The notes: generated by a model from the letters alone, not told the origin. Counted from the stretch's first letter, positions 1 through 8,290 are shown. The stretch is DNA of 51,812 nt from Rhodobacterales bacterium (GCA_026400355.1 JAPLPE010000033.1:1-51812); one strand, 5' to 3'. Program-made: numbers and translations.

Positions 1-38
1 ACCCGCTGCCGGAGCTCTACAGGATGCGGCTTGCCCAT
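1..38 (-). CDS. IS630-type transposase, N-terminal end only (runs off the window)
   Basis: The ATG at 38 on the minus strand opens a frame that leaves the window after twelve complete codons, reading MGKPHPVELRQR. This is the start I know from IS630-family transposases of alphaproteobacteria, where it leads into a helix-turn-helix segment. The catalytic DDE domain would lie left of the window and cannot be judged, so I cannot say whether the enzyme is intact. The identification rests on a short but characteristic peptide. Confidence 0.55.
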   Translation of the reverse strand, partial: MGKPHPVELRQR

Positions 39-126
39 CGTTGACCCCCATATCTGCCTCGCAGACAGGGAATCACAGATCAAGCCTCAAGGGAATCCTG
101 AATCGCGATGACCGCAACACGCTCTA
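1..126 (-). mobile_element. Terminal part of an IS630-type insertion sequence
   Basis: This stretch holds the transposase start and about 85 bases of leader. On the minus strand the presumed tip reads AGAGCGTGTTGCGGTCATCG, which resembles ends of IS630-type elements as I remember them. A TA at 125-126 would be the usual target dinucleotide of this family. The exact boundary is inferred because the other end of the element is outside the window. Confidence 0.4.
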
Positions 127-345
127 GGATGGTTCTCGTATGCCTCCTTCAAGAGGTCCGTGAACTCACGTGCTGGCATTTCGGCTGCCCATGGTACCAT
201 CGTTGGTTCAGCAGCATTTCCGCGACAGGCTCTACGCTTTCAAAGAACAGGTAGCAGCTAACGGACCGTACAGCGGAGTTGAGTTGTATGGCGTCAAGCA
301 AGGCAGACGTGAGACGCGGGAACCTGACAACTGCCTTGACAGTCA
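127..345. other. Unassigned stretch between the ABC operon and the IS630 end
   Basis: No protein family is recognised here. A 65-codon minus-strand frame (149-346) starts at an ATG that overlaps the stop of the upstream ABC ATPase gene as TGATG, the same kind of coupling used elsewhere in this operon, so it could be the start of a further operon gene. A second minus-strand frame runs into the IS end with MPAREFTDLLKEAYENHP. Either may be the remains of a gene cut by the IS630 insertion. Neither is supported well enough to annotate as a gene. Confidence 0.3.
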
Positions 346-1341
346 TCAGACGCGCTGTCCCGCGCGAAATCTGTGGAGTTTAGCCCTGTCAAAGCGAAGA
401 CCTAGAGTATCGCCGGTTTGACTATGGATCTGGCCTGCGACGCGAACCGTTATCTTTGCGGAGTCGGCCATATCGAGGTGAAGGATCGTGTCGGAACCCA
501 GTTGCTCGATATGCCGCACGGTCCCGGACCAGTCGCCGTCCTCGGAAACAATAACAAGATCTTCCGGGCGCAGGCCGATGGTTTCAGCGCCGTAGGGATC
601 GGCGGCGGGCCCGCGCAGGATGTTCATGGTGGGTGAGCCGAGGAAGGTGGCGACGAATTCGGTCGCGGGAGTGTTGTATAGCTCCATCGGCGTGCCGGAC
701 TGTTCGACGCGGCCTGCGTTCAGGACAACGATCCGGTCGGCCAGAGTCATCGCCTCGACCTGATCGTGGGTTACGTAGATCATCGTGGCGCCGAGGGTGC
801 GATGCAGCGATGCGATCTCGATCCGTGTGTCGGCGCGGAGGGCGGTGTCGAGGTTGGAGAGTGGTTCGTCAAAGAGGAAGGCCTTGGGTTGGCGGACGAT
901 GGCGCGGCCGATGGCAACACGCTGGCGCTGACCGCCGGAAAGCTGTGCGGGGCGGCGATCGAGGAGACCTTCGAGGCGGAGCATCCGGGCGGCCTCGGTC
1001 ACTTTGGCAGCGATCTGGTCCTTGGGCATCCGGGCGGTTTCAAGTGCGAAGGCAATGTTCTGGCGGACCGTCATATGCGGGTAAAGTGCGTAAGATTGGA
1101 ACACCATGGACAGGTGCCGGTCATGGGGTTCCCGGCCCGTCACATCCTGCCCGTCGATCAGGATCTGGCCTGTCGTCACGCTTTCAAGTCCGGCGATCAG
1201 CCGCAGAAGGGTGGACTTGCCGCAGCCCGAGGGGCCGACGAAGACGCAGAATTCGCGGTCCTGAACGATCAGGGAAACGTCGCGGATGACTTCGGTCCCC
1301 TGAAAGGACTTGGAGACGTTGCGGAGTTCGATCTGTGCCAT
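346..1341 (-). CDS. Sugar ABC transporter ATP-binding protein (MalK/UgpC type)
   Basis: This 331-residue protein should hydrolyse ATP at the inner face of the cytoplasmic membrane to drive the two permeases encoded just upstream. A Walker A motif GPSGCGKST lies near residue 38, the signature [10 protein letters not shown] near residue 135, and Walker [12 protein letters not shown] follows it. A conserved H-loop sits in [10 protein letters not shown]. The C-terminal third fits the OB/TOBE-type regulatory domain of MalK-like proteins. It is the last recognisable gene of the nan-type operon; one base separates its start from the preceding permease stop. Confidence 0.93.
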   Translation of the reverse strand: MAQIELRNVSKSFQGTEVIRDVSLIVQDREFCVFVGPSGCGKSTLLRLIAGLESVTTGQILIDGQDVTGREPHDRHLSMVFQSYALYPHMTVRQNIAFALETARMPKDQIAAKVTEAARMLRLEGLLDRRPAQLSGGQRQRVAIGRAIVRQPKAFLFDEPLSNLDTALRADTRIEIASLHRTLGATMIYVTHDQVEAMTLADRIVVLNAGRVEQSGTPMELYNTPATEFVATFLGSPTMNILRGPAADPYGAETIGLRPEDLVIVSEDGDWSGTVRHIEQLGSDTILHLDMADSAKITVRVAGQIHSQTGDTLGLRFDRAKLHRFRAGQRV

Positions 1342-1342
1342 A

Positions 1343-2173
1343 TCAGCCCTTTACCGCGCCGGTGACCATGGACCAGCTGATCCGGCGATACATGATGAGA
1401 CCAAGGGCGAGCGGGGGCAGGGCAGCCACGATCATCACGGCGGCGGCCATGCCCCATTGGACGCCGCCGCCCGAGGTTGCAAAGAAGAAGGACGCGCCGA
1501 CGGTGACCGGCACGGCGTTCTGTGTGGTCAGCATCAGGCCGAACAGGAATTCGTTCCAGGCGGTGATGAAGCCAAAGACGAAGGTCGTGACAAAGGCGGG
1601 TCGGCAGAGGGGAAGGACGATGCGCGTCAGGATACGGGGCAGGCGGGCGCCGTCCATGCGGGCGGCTTCCTCAAGCTCGAGCGGGATTTCCGAGACAGCA
1701 TTGACCAGCAGCATAAGAGCGAGCGGCAGGTTCACGACGGCAAGGATGAGGCCAAGGCCGAAACGGGTGTCGAGAAGGCCGAGCGCCGAGTACATCATGT
1801 AGAGCGGGATCGCGAAGATGATGAGCGGGACGGCCCGCAGGTTCACCACCAGCGGGAAAAGCACGCCGCGCCCGGTACCGCGCCGGGCCATGGCCCATGC
1901 GATGGGAAAGCAGAGCGCGATGGGCAGGACCGCACCGATGGTGGCGGCCGCGAGCGAGTTCCAGAGATAGTGATAGATGTTGAGTCGGTCGCTGACCGTC
2001 AGCACGGCGGCAAAGTTTTCAAGCGTCGGCTGTTCGATCCAGAGCGAGGGGTTGCGCGTCACCTCGCCCGGGGCCTTGAAGGCGGTGATGAGCGTGGCGA
2101 GCACGGGAAAGTTCATCACAAAGGCCGCGATGGCAAACACGATCCAGCGCGTGGTGGTGCCCAGCCGTTTCAT
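1343..2173 (-). CDS. Sugar ABC transporter permease (MalG type)
   Basis: A 276-residue inner-membrane permease beginning [18 protein letters not shown]. It has several hydrophobic segments and the EAA loop ([18 protein letters not shown], near residue 190) that docks onto the ATPase. The reading frame is open far upstream, but the start at 2173 is preferred because it overlaps the stop of the previous permease in the four-base ATGA arrangement and matches the family length. It pairs with the MalF-type permease to form the transmembrane channel. Confidence 0.92.
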   Translation of the reverse strand: MKRLGTTTRWIVFAIAAFVMNFPVLATLITAFKAPGEVTRNPSLWIEQPTLENFAAVLTVSDRLNIYHYLWNSLAAATIGAVLPIALCFPIAWAMARRGTGRGVLFPLVVNLRAVPLIIFAIPLYMMYSALGLLDTRFGLGLILAVVNLPLALMLLVNAVSEIPLELEEAARMDGARLPRILTRIVLPLCRPAFVTTFVFGFITAWNEFLFGLMLTTQNAVPVTVGASFFFATSGGGVQWGMAAAVMIVAALPPLALGLIMYRRISWSMVTGAVKG

Positions 2174-3033
2174 GTGGCCCGCCGCATGAATAACTGGGCG
2201 AGCGCGAGAAGGAGGAAGGCCGACCCGAAAAGGAGGATCGCCGCGGCGAGGGCGCGGCCGATGTCGCCTTGCCGCAGGAACGCCTCGTAGATGTAGATCG
2301 ACATGGAGGTTGTGGCCCCGCCGGGGCCTGCGCCGACCAGCGTGTAGATGTTGTCGAAGACGCGGAAGCCGTCGATGAAGCGGATGAAGAGGGCCACGAA
2401 CAGCGTGGGCGCCATGAGGGGCAGTTCGATCTTCCGGAACATGCGCCAGGGGCGGGTGCCGTCGACTGCCGCAGCTTCGCGCAGGTCCTGCGGGATGGAC
2501 TGGTAGGCGGTGAGGAAGAGGAGGAAGGCGAAGGGCGTCCATTGCAGGGTTTCGGCCACCACGACGGTTGTAAACACGTTCTGCGCGTTGAGGAAAGACG
2601 GGCTCCAGCCAAAGAGGGCGTACATGTAGTAGGGGATGGGGCCCGCAAATTCATGCAGGACCAGGCGGTACATGAGACCCATCATCGCGGGGGCCACGAT
2701 CATCGGGATGATCAGGATGGCCACCATCCAGCCGTGACGGCGGATCAGGGGGGCGAGGTAGACCGCCAGAAACAGACCCAGCACGCATTGTGCGACCGCA
2801 CAGATGACACCGAAACGCAGGCTGAATGACACCGCCTGCCAGAAATCCTGATCGGCCAGCACCCGGCGGAAGTTGTCGAGACCGTTGAATTTGGGGGAGG
2901 TAAGGGTGGTGAAGCTTGTTTCAGAGAAGCCGTAGATCACGCTCAGGATCACGGGGAAGCCAAGGATCGCGACAAGGAACAGGACCAGCGGCGACGCCAG
3001 CACTGCATTCTCGCGCCGTTCCCGGTTCTGCAT
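2170..3033 (-). CDS. Sugar ABC transporter permease (MalF type)
   Basis: A 287-residue membrane protein of the binding-protein-dependent transport family. The N terminus (NAVLASPLVLFLVAILGFPV) is the first membrane segment. An EAA loop (REAAAVDGTRPWRMFRKIEL) lies near residue 195. It lacks the large periplasmic insertion of enterobacterial MalF, as is usual for the short sugar permeases of alphaproteobacteria. It is the first permease after the binding-protein gene, separated from it by a strong hairpin. Confidence 0.92.
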   Translation of the reverse strand: MQNRERRENAVLASPLVLFLVAILGFPVILSVIYGFSETSFTTLTSPKFNGLDNFRRVLADQDFWQAVSFSLRFGVICAVAQCVLGLFLAVYLAPLIRRHGWMVAILIIPMIVAPAMMGLMYRLVLHEFAGPIPYYMYALFGWSPSFLNAQNVFTTVVVAETLQWTPFAFLLFLTAYQSIPQDLREAAAVDGTRPWRMFRKIELPLMAPTLFVALFIRFIDGFRVFDNIYTLVGAGPGGATTSMSIYIYEAFLRQGDIGRALAAAILLFGSAFLLLALAQLFMRRAT

Positions 3034-3053
3034 CTGCGTGGTTCCTTGGGAAT

Positions 3054-3080
3054 GGGACCGGCGGGCGCGCCGCCGGTCCC
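3054..3080 (-). promoter_or_regulatory. Intra-operon hairpin between binding-protein and permease genes
   Basis: A perfect 11-base-pair inverted repeat (GGGACCGGCGG, five-base loop GCGCG, CCGCCGGTCCC) lies in the 54-base gap after the binding-protein stop. There is no U-tract. Hairpins in this position in ABC operons commonly protect the binding-protein mRNA or partly stop transcription, giving more binding protein than membrane subunits. That role is inferred from position. Confidence 0.6.
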
Positions 3081-3087
3081 GTCAGCC

Positions 3088-4386
3088 TTACTTGAGAAGG
3101 TCGGTCATTGTGGCCGTGATGTTGGCCATCGTGGTATCAAGGTCTTGCGTCCCGGCCCAGTAGCCCGTGAACTCCTTCGCCTGTGCCTCGTAGACGGACA
3201 GCGCGTTTTCCGACGTGCCGCCGTTCATCACGAAGCCATAGGTCGAGGCGTACTCACCCACTTGGACGAGATCGGGACGTTCGGCTGCCAGAGCGGCGAC
3301 CGTTTCACTGGCCAGACCCGGCGCGCCACCGGCGCGGGCATAGGCGAGTGCAGCCTCGGACGTGGAAAGCCACTGGAGGAAGGCGATCGCGCCGTCCTTG
3401 TTTTCAGCGGCGGCGTTCAGGCCAAGGCCAAGACCGTGGATATGGGTGAAGCGCCCGTCGGGGCCGGACGGCGGGGCAAAGGTGGACGTGGCAGGCTGGG
3501 CCGCCGTAAGTTCGGCCGCTGCGGCGTTCCACTGGATCATCGCCGCGACCTGACCCGAGGTGAAGGCTGCATTCGCCTCGGCATATTCATACGAGGTCGA
3601 ATCCGGGGGCGTCGCGCCGGCGTCATACAGCATCTTGGCCATTTCGAGCGCGGTGCGGTAGGCGGGCGAGTCTACGGTGATGTTGCCCGCGTCATCCATC
3701 CAGTTGGCGCCATAGCTGCGCGGCCATGAGTGGAATACCATCATGTTGAACAGAAGGTTCTTCATCTGGATCACGGTCCCATAGCGGGTCGGGCTGTCGG
3801 GGTTGACCGACTGGCTGAAGTAGAGCGCGTTGGCCGCGAAATCCTGCCATGTCCACTCAGCGGGGTCCTTGGGCTCGAGCCGTTCGCCCAGATACTGTTC
3901 GGCAATATCAGCGTACTTGGCCTTGGCCGCGTCGTCCGCCATCAGCGCGTCGATGAGGTCCTTACGGTAGTAGAGGAAGTGCAGCGACAGGTCGGTTGGG
4001 ACGCCATACTGCTGCCCGCCGAATTGCATCGTGGAGAGGACGGTATCGCCGAACACAGCGCCGGCCTCGTCAGACAGGGTGATCGGTTCCATGAAGGGCG
4101 CATAGCGACCGATGGAATAGGTGGCGATGAGGTTCACGTCGAAGGCGGTGGACCCGGCGGCCAGATCGACCTGAAGTTTGTCAAAGAAGCCGTCGCGCGA
4201 CGTAAACAGAAGATCGACCTTGTTTTCTTCGGCGACGTCGGGGCGGGCGTTGTAGAGGTCGGCCACGGCGCGGAGCGCGGTTTCCTCGGGGCCGCCGGGC
4301 CAGCCGAGAACAGTCACTTCGGCAGAGGCGGTTCCGGCCAGAAACGCGATCAGCGCGGCGGAACCAAGCAGGTGTCTTGTTGTCAT
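3088..4386 (-). CDS. Extracellular sugar-binding protein of an ABC transporter
   Basis: A 432-residue family 1 solute-binding protein. Residues 1-22 (MTTRHLLGSAALIAFLAGTASA) form a signal peptide ending in a typical A-x-A-type cleavage site, so the mature protein acts in the periplasm. The frame is open further upstream, but the ATG at 4386 starts the signal peptide and is preceded by a GGGAGAG ribosome site. It lies one base after the kinase stop. Gene company (NanE and a ROK kinase) suggests N-acetylmannosamine or a sialic-acid derived amino sugar as ligand; the sequence alone does not fix the ligand. Confidence 0.9.
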   Translation of the reverse strand: MTTRHLLGSAALIAFLAGTASAEVTVLGWPGGPEETALRAVADLYNARPDVAEENKVDLLFTSRDGFFDKLQVDLAAGSTAFDVNLIATYSIGRYAPFMEPITLSDEAGAVFGDTVLSTMQFGGQQYGVPTDLSLHFLYYRKDLIDALMADDAAKAKYADIAEQYLGERLEPKDPAEWTWQDFAANALYFSQSVNPDSPTRYGTVIQMKNLLFNMMVFHSWPRSYGANWMDDAGNITVDSPAYRTALEMAKMLYDAGATPPDSTSYEYAEANAAFTSGQVAAMIQWNAAAAELTAAQPATSTFAPPSGPDGRFTHIHGLGLGLNAAAENKDGAIAFLQWLSTSEAALAYARAGGAPGLASETVAALAAERPDLVQVGEYASTYGFVMNGGTSENALSVYEAQAKEFTGYWAGTQDLDTTMANITATMTDLLK

Positions 4387-4387
4387 G

Positions 4388-5254
4388 TCAGTCTCTCCCA
4401 GTTGGTGTTGGTTGTGTTGCGAGTGCGGCGATGCCGACGGCACCGGCATCCGCCCCCAGCGCCGCACGGGCCAGGGTCGGTCTTTGTATTTCCGGCAAGT
4501 CACGGAGGAGCGCCTCGACCCGGTCGAGATAACCGGGGGCAAGGCCGATCCCGCCGCCAATCACGATGACGGCGGGGTCGAAAAGAAGCTGTGCCGAATG
4601 GCACAGCCGGGCCGCGCGGGTGGCCGAGGTCTGGATGATGGCGTCGGCCCAGCCTTCGCCATTCTGCGCGGCGGCGAACACAGCGCGGGCTTCGGCCTGA
4701 TGGCCGTGGGCTGCGGCCTCGGACAGCATCCAGAGGCCAGAGGTTAGGTCTTCGATCCTTGGGCCGTCTTCGCCCAGCGGGGTGAGTTGGCCGAAACTGC
4801 CGGCAAGGCCGGAGCGGCCCGTCAGAAGGCGGCCGCCGGTGACGACGCCACCGCCGATGCCGGTAGAGATGGTGAAGAACACCATGTCGCGGCCCGCGCC
4901 GCTGCCATGGGTGTATTCGCCCCAGGCCGCCGCCTGCGCGTCATTGGCCAGAACCGGGGCCATGCCGAACCTGTCCCGGACCCGGTCGGCGAGCGGGAAG
5001 TCCGCAGGTATGCCAAGGGTCGCGGGGTTAAGCGCGGTCCAGAGGCCGTTATGGACGAGGCCCGTCACCGTGATCCCGAGGGCGGTGTAGCGGCCTGCCC
5101 AGGGGGCTGAGAGCCCGGCCATGTCGGCGATCCAGGCATCTGGCCCGACCTTGCGATCGGTCGCAGTTTCCGCCCGGTCGGTGACCCGGCCTTCAGAGAC
5201 GAGGGCCGCCAGAATCTTGCTGCCGCCCAGATCGATGGCGAGTGTTGTGGTCAC
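4388..5254 (-). CDS. ROK-family sugar kinase, probable N-acetylmannosamine kinase
   Basis: A 288-residue cytoplasmic kinase with the N-terminal phosphate-binding motif AIDLGGSK and the glycine-rich TISTGIGGGVV. The GTG at 5254 is chosen as start because it overlaps the nanE stop by four bases (GTGA) and puts AIDLGGSK at the usual position. The zinc-binding cysteine cluster of many ROK proteins is absent, and the usual GExGH segment reads GLAGSFGQ. Zinc-free ROK N-acetylmannosamine kinases are known, so this is not proof of inactivity. Next to NanE the likely reaction is ManNAc to ManNAc-6-phosphate. Confidence 0.8.
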   Translation of the reverse strand: MTTTLAIDLGGSKILAALVSEGRVTDRAETATDRKVGPDAWIADMAGLSAPWAGRYTALGITVTGLVHNGLWTALNPATLGIPADFPLADRVRDRFGMAPVLANDAQAAAWGEYTHGSGAGRDMVFFTISTGIGGGVVTGGRLLTGRSGLAGSFGQLTPLGEDGPRIEDLTSGLWMLSEAAAHGHQAEARAVFAAAQNGEGWADAIIQTSATRAARLCHSAQLLFDPAVIVIGGGIGLAPGYLDRVEALLRDLPEIQRPTLARAALGADAGAVGIAALATQPTPTGRD

Positions 5255-5952
5255 GATCCGCCACCTTTGGGCCCTTCCGGCCCTGCGACGCCGCGCATGG
5301 CGGCCACGAACCATGCCGTGACATGTTCGGGACGGGTGATGGCGGACCCCGCCACGACCGCATCGGCCCCCGCAGCCATGGCCGCTGCGGCATCGGCGGG
5401 GGCCTGATAACGTCCTTCGGCCACGACAAACCGGCCCATGGAGGAAAGCGCCCGGACAAGGTCGAGGTCGGGCCCATCCGGCACCGGCCCGCCAGTATAG
5501 CCCGACATGGTGGAGCCAAGAACGTCAAAGCCAAGGTCCCGGGCCGTCTGCCCGTCCGAAGGCAGGGCGCAATCGGCCATGGCCAGAGCGCCGCGGGACC
5601 GGATTTCCATGAGGAGGCGCGGCAGGGGGACGGGACGTTCGCGTTCCGTCGCATCGACGGCCACGATATCGGCCCCGGCCCGGATCAGGCCCTGCACGTT
5701 TTCAATGAGGGGTGTGATGCGGACGGGGCTGTCGGTAAGGTCCAGCTTGACCAGACCGATCACGGGCGCGTCCGTCACCTGCCTTACTGCCTTGAGGTTG
5801 GCGATGCCCTCGATCCGCAGGCCCACGGCACCGCCATCGAGCGCCGCGAGGGCAAAGGCTGCGACGATGTCGGGGCGGTCCATCGGCCCACCCGTTACCG
5901 GCTGGCACGAGACCATCAGACCGCCGCGCAACTTGTCCAGAATCACGGTCAT
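5251..5952 (-). CDS. nanE: N-acetylmannosamine-6-phosphate 2-epimerase
   Basis: A 233-residue TIM-barrel protein of the NanE family. It converts ManNAc-6-phosphate to GlcNAc-6-phosphate in sialic-acid and ManNAc catabolism. Recognisable segments are GGLMVSCQP near the N terminus, GLRIEG near residue 45, PVIGLVK near residue 65, and ADIVAVDAT near residue 95. It is the first gene after the regulator in this strand's reading direction, with an 83-base gap that carries an operator-like palindrome. No N-acetylneuraminate lyase (nanA) gene is present in the window. Confidence 0.88.
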   Translation of the reverse strand: MTVILDKLRGGLMVSCQPVTGGPMDRPDIVAAFALAALDGGAVGLRIEGIANLKAVRQVTDAPVIGLVKLDLTDSPVRITPLIENVQGLIRAGADIVAVDATERERPVPLPRLLMEIRSRGALAMADCALPSDGQTARDLGFDVLGSTMSGYTGGPVPDGPDLDLVRALSSMGRFVVAEGRYQAPADAAAAMAAGADAVVAGSAITRPEHVTAWFVAAMRGVAGPEGPKGGGS

Positions 5953-6016
5953 CCGTGTCCATCCCCCGCAGATCAGAGAGACGTACCAGAGCGATACCAG
6001 TCTTCAACAATTATCC

Positions 6017-6034
6017 GACTGGTCTATACCAACC
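6017..6034. promoter_or_regulatory. Operator-like palindrome before nanE (GntR/HutC type)
   Basis: The site reads GACTGGTCTATACCAACC. Its core TGGTCTATACCA resembles the TGGTCTAGACCA sites bound by DasR/NagR regulators of the HutC subfamily of GntR. A near copy in opposite orientation lies before gntR at 6814-6831 and agrees at 16 of 18 bases. A further half-site, ATACCAGTC, is at 5994-6002. The regulator encoded next door is the likely ligand of these sites. Confidence 0.6.
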
Positions 6035-6035
6035 T

Positions 6036-6788
6036 TCAGGCGCGGAGTTCCGTCAAAAAGTCATAGCTTTCGCCGTTGTAGCGCGTTTCGGTGAATTCGA
6101 CGGGGCGGTCGTCGGCAAGGAAACAGCGGCGTTCGACGATCAGGAGGGGTGAACCGGGGCTGCTTTCCAGCAGTTCGGCATCGATCCGCGACATGAGGCC
6201 GGCCCTGATCCGCTGCACCCCGCGCACGGGCGGGGCGCCGAGGCGGGCCAGCGCGTCATAGAGGGAATGCGTCACCTGTTCGCCGGTCGGCAGGATGGTC
6301 TGCGGCACGGCAGCCCGTTCGATGGCGATGGGTTGCCCGTCAGCCAGGCGGACCCGCAGAAGGCGGATGATGAAATCCGTGCCGGCAAGGTCCAGTGCCA
6401 TGGCTTCGGCAGGGCTGGGGTTGACGATCCGGCGGGAAATCCAGCGCTGGCCCGGCTCGATCCCCCGGGACCGCAATTCGTCCGAGAAGCCGGTCAGAGT
6501 CGACAGCATCTTTTCCACACGGCGCGCCACGGCTGTCCTTGCGCCCTGCCTGCGCTTCAGCAATCCGTCGGCAGCCAGTTCGTCAAGCGCACGGCGCAGG
6601 GTGACGCGACTGATGCCAAGCTGGGCTGCCAGCCAGCGCTCGCTTGGCAGATGCTCCCCAGCGTCGGCCATACTTGACCGCATTGCTTCGGCAATTGCAT
6701 CGGCCAGTTTGCGATAGATCGGTCGTGCATCGTGTGCCCGAGAGAGGTGGCCCGCGATGAATTCGGCGATGTCCTGCGGATCTGGCAA
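6036..6788 (-). CDS. GntR-family transcriptional regulator (HutC/UTRA type)
   Basis: A 250-residue regulator. An N-terminal winged helix-turn-helix covers about residues 22-92 (RKLADAIAEAM ... ISRVTLRRALDELAADGLL), followed by a UTRA effector-binding domain to the end. The start shown is a TTG at 6788 and is less sure than the frame. UTRA proteins of the NagR/DasR group sense phosphorylated amino sugars, which fits NanE and the kinase encoded downstream. Matching palindromes before this gene and before nanE suggest that it represses both itself and the transport/catabolic operon. Confidence 0.88.
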   Translation of the reverse strand: MPDPQDIAEFIAGHLSRAHDARPIYRKLADAIAEAMRSSMADAGEHLPSERWLAAQLGISRVTLRRALDELAADGLLKRRQGARTAVARRVEKMLSTLTGFSDELRSRGIEPGQRWISRRIVNPSPAEAMALDLAGTDFIIRLLRVRLADGQPIAIERAAVPQTILPTGEQVTHSLYDALARLGAPPVRGVQRIRAGLMSRIDAELLESSPGSPLLIVERRCFLADDRPVEFTETRYNGESYDFLTELRA

Positions 6789-6813
6789 AGCGGACTCTCT
6801 CTAATGGACTCAA

Positions 6814-6831
6814 GGTTGGTGTATACCAGTC
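6814..6831. promoter_or_regulatory. Operator-like palindrome before the gntR gene
   Basis: The plus strand reads GGTTGGTGTATACCAGTC; its reverse complement matches the site at 6017-6034 at 16 of 18 positions. It lies 26-43 bases upstream of the gntR start, a good position for autorepression. Similarity to DasR/NagR sites is by inspection only. Confidence 0.6.
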
Positions 6832-6858
6832 ATTTCTTCAACCAACAGTATAGGTGAC

Positions 6859-7458
6859 TTATGCAACCAGCATCGGCTTCGGCCGCAACATATCGCCGAC
6901 CAGTTCAAGCACGGCGCGAAAGGGATTGGCGAGCAGGTGGGCATAGCGCTGCTTCGTCCGGACCTGCGTGTGGCTGAGGAGTTTGCCGATCATCGGAAAT
7001 CCCTGGCCGGTTGAGACGGCGGCCGACGCAAGAGTGTGGCGCAGATCGTGGATCCGGACCTTCTTCACGCCGGTCCAGGCGCGGACCCGTTGCCAGAAGG
7101 GCTGCAGGTCGTTGAGCGGCTTGCCGGGCAGGGTGCGGGTCATAACCCAAGGGTTGCTGTCAATGCGCCTGGCGTCCTGCAGGTATTCCACCGCCGGGGT
7201 GCCAAGGTGGACGATCTTCTTTCCGGTCTTGGAATCTGGCAGGCGCAATGCGCGCTCGTCGAAATCGATGTAGTCCGACTGCTGCGTCATGATCTCGTCG
7301 AGACGACACCCGGTCAAGATCAGCAGGCGCGCCGCCAGAACGGCGGAGGGCGATTCGACGCACTCGGCCTCCATCTCCCGCGGCATTTCGCCGATGCCAT
7401 CATCCCAGAGGAAGCAATCGGCCTCCAGCAATTCAGCGTCGTCGATGGTGCGTTTCGT
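6859..7458 (-). pseudogene. Tyrosine recombinase, catalytic domain only (phage integrase remnant)
   Basis: The frame covers the catalytic half of a phage-type integrase. The active-site residues are visible in order: Arg in LILTGCRLDEI, HDLRHT (His and Arg), LLSHTQ (His) and the tyrosine in KQRYAHL. The core-binding N-terminal domain is missing. Instead the open frame continues to 7623 through sequence that in another frame encodes a piece of IS66 transposase, so the upstream residues are not integrase. The protein is therefore probably a non-functional remnant, although the catalytic residues are intact. It marks a former integration event between the nan-type operon and the flagellar genes. 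Confidence 0.75.
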
Positions 7459-7632
7459 CAGCTTGGGGATGTTCGCCTTTGCGATCGGACGAGAAGCTAT
7501 ACCAACTGGCGGGTGGGATGGCGCTTCCCCAAGGGCGTTCGTCCCGGCCGTAGGCCCAAGGGCGGGCGATTTGGGTCTTGCCAGTGCCCGACGCCAGAAT
7601 CTGGACAGGGGTGTCGTCGGCAAACCTCCTTC
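7459..7632 (-). pseudogene. IS66-type transposase (TnpC) fragment
   Basis: On the minus strand a short frame reads FADDTPVQILASGTGKTQ, continues through RPWAYGRDERPWGSA and ends near YSFSSDRKGEHPQA. These segments match the IS66 TnpC core (ADDTPVPVLAPGTGKT ... YSPDRKGEHPQAHLA). Only about 58 codons remain; a stop lies just upstream and the homology ends abruptly at the integrase junction near 7459. It is a dead scrap. Confidence 0.65.
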
Positions 7633-7948
7633 ACCACGGGGTCTCAGTCACGACGCCAGTCCGCGACTGCGCAGACGGTCGATGTTCCCGGCCAGATCGT
7701 AGTCGGGGCCGCAGATAAGCCGCAGTTAGTCACGCCCCCGCACCTTCATTGCCGGTTGCACCAGACCTTTATCCCCCCGCAGCAGGAAGGCGGCTGGTTT
7801 GAGAACCATATCGGCTGGGCTGCTTCCCGAGTTCACTTAGACAGCCGAGGCAGGCTATCGGCAACGGCAAGGGTGGGTTCTGGGAGGACCGGATCGGGTA
7901 TGATCGGTATGCGGGAATCTGACCGGGGTTGCCCGCCGGGCACCACCG
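7633..7948. other. Gene-poor remnant region beside the mobile scrap
   Basis: No intact gene is recognised. A short minus-strand tail (about 7655-7735) reads LRLICGPDYDLAGNIDRLRS and then stops; it has protein-like composition but I cannot place it in a family. The remainder shows no motif, repeat or RNA gene that I can support. The stretch is probably debris of the same rearrangement that left the integrase and IS66 pieces. Confidence 0.35.
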
Positions 7949-8290
7949 CTAGAATCTTCGTTGAAGCGTGGTGCGGACACCATCGACGGACTCACGCAGA
8001 CCTTCCTTGCCATAGGTGAGGAAGCCGTGGCCGGCACGGTATCCTTCGATGCGTGCCGACGCCTCCTTGATTCCGGCAATGGTTGCTGCGAGCAGAACCT
8101 GATTCCTGCGGACGGTTTCGGCGATCCGTTGAAGGACCGGCGGTTCGAGGCCTGAGGTTGACAATGCCTGGAAAAGGGGTGTCTTCCTGTCCGAAAGTTC
8201 GGCCAGTCGGGCAAAATCGCCTGCCAGGAGCGCTGCACGTTCCTTGAGCAGATGATCATCGATCGCCTTGGGGAGGTGGTGTTTATGCAT
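7949..8290 (-). CDS. Flagellar FlgN-like protein
   Basis: A 113-residue helical protein (KERAALLAGDFARLAELSDRK ... RNQVLLAATIAGI ... FLTYGKEG). The alternating helices and the terminal LTYG-type segment fit FlgN-family export chaperones, which guard the hook-associated proteins FlgK and FlgL before export. The family is poorly conserved, so the call leans on the company: it follows, with an eight-base overlap, a FlgJ-type rod-binding gene and lies opposite fliK and flgD. Confidence 0.6.
   Translation of the reverse strand: MHKHHLPKAIDDHLLKERAALLAGDFARLAELSDRKTPLFQALSTSGLEPPVLQRIAETVRRNQVLLAATIAGIKEASARIEGYRAGHGFLTYGKEGLRESVDGVRTTLQRRF

Noticed and set aside
1310-2290. A 326-codon frame opposite the sugar permease genes
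   Set aside because: The composition is Gly/Asp/Arg/His-rich shadow sequence, and the opposite strand encodes clear ABC permeases.
7497-7512. TATACCAACTGG, resembling the GntR operator half-site
   Set aside because: It lies inside the IS66 transposase fragment, where the same bases encode conserved transposase residues, so the likeness is probably chance.
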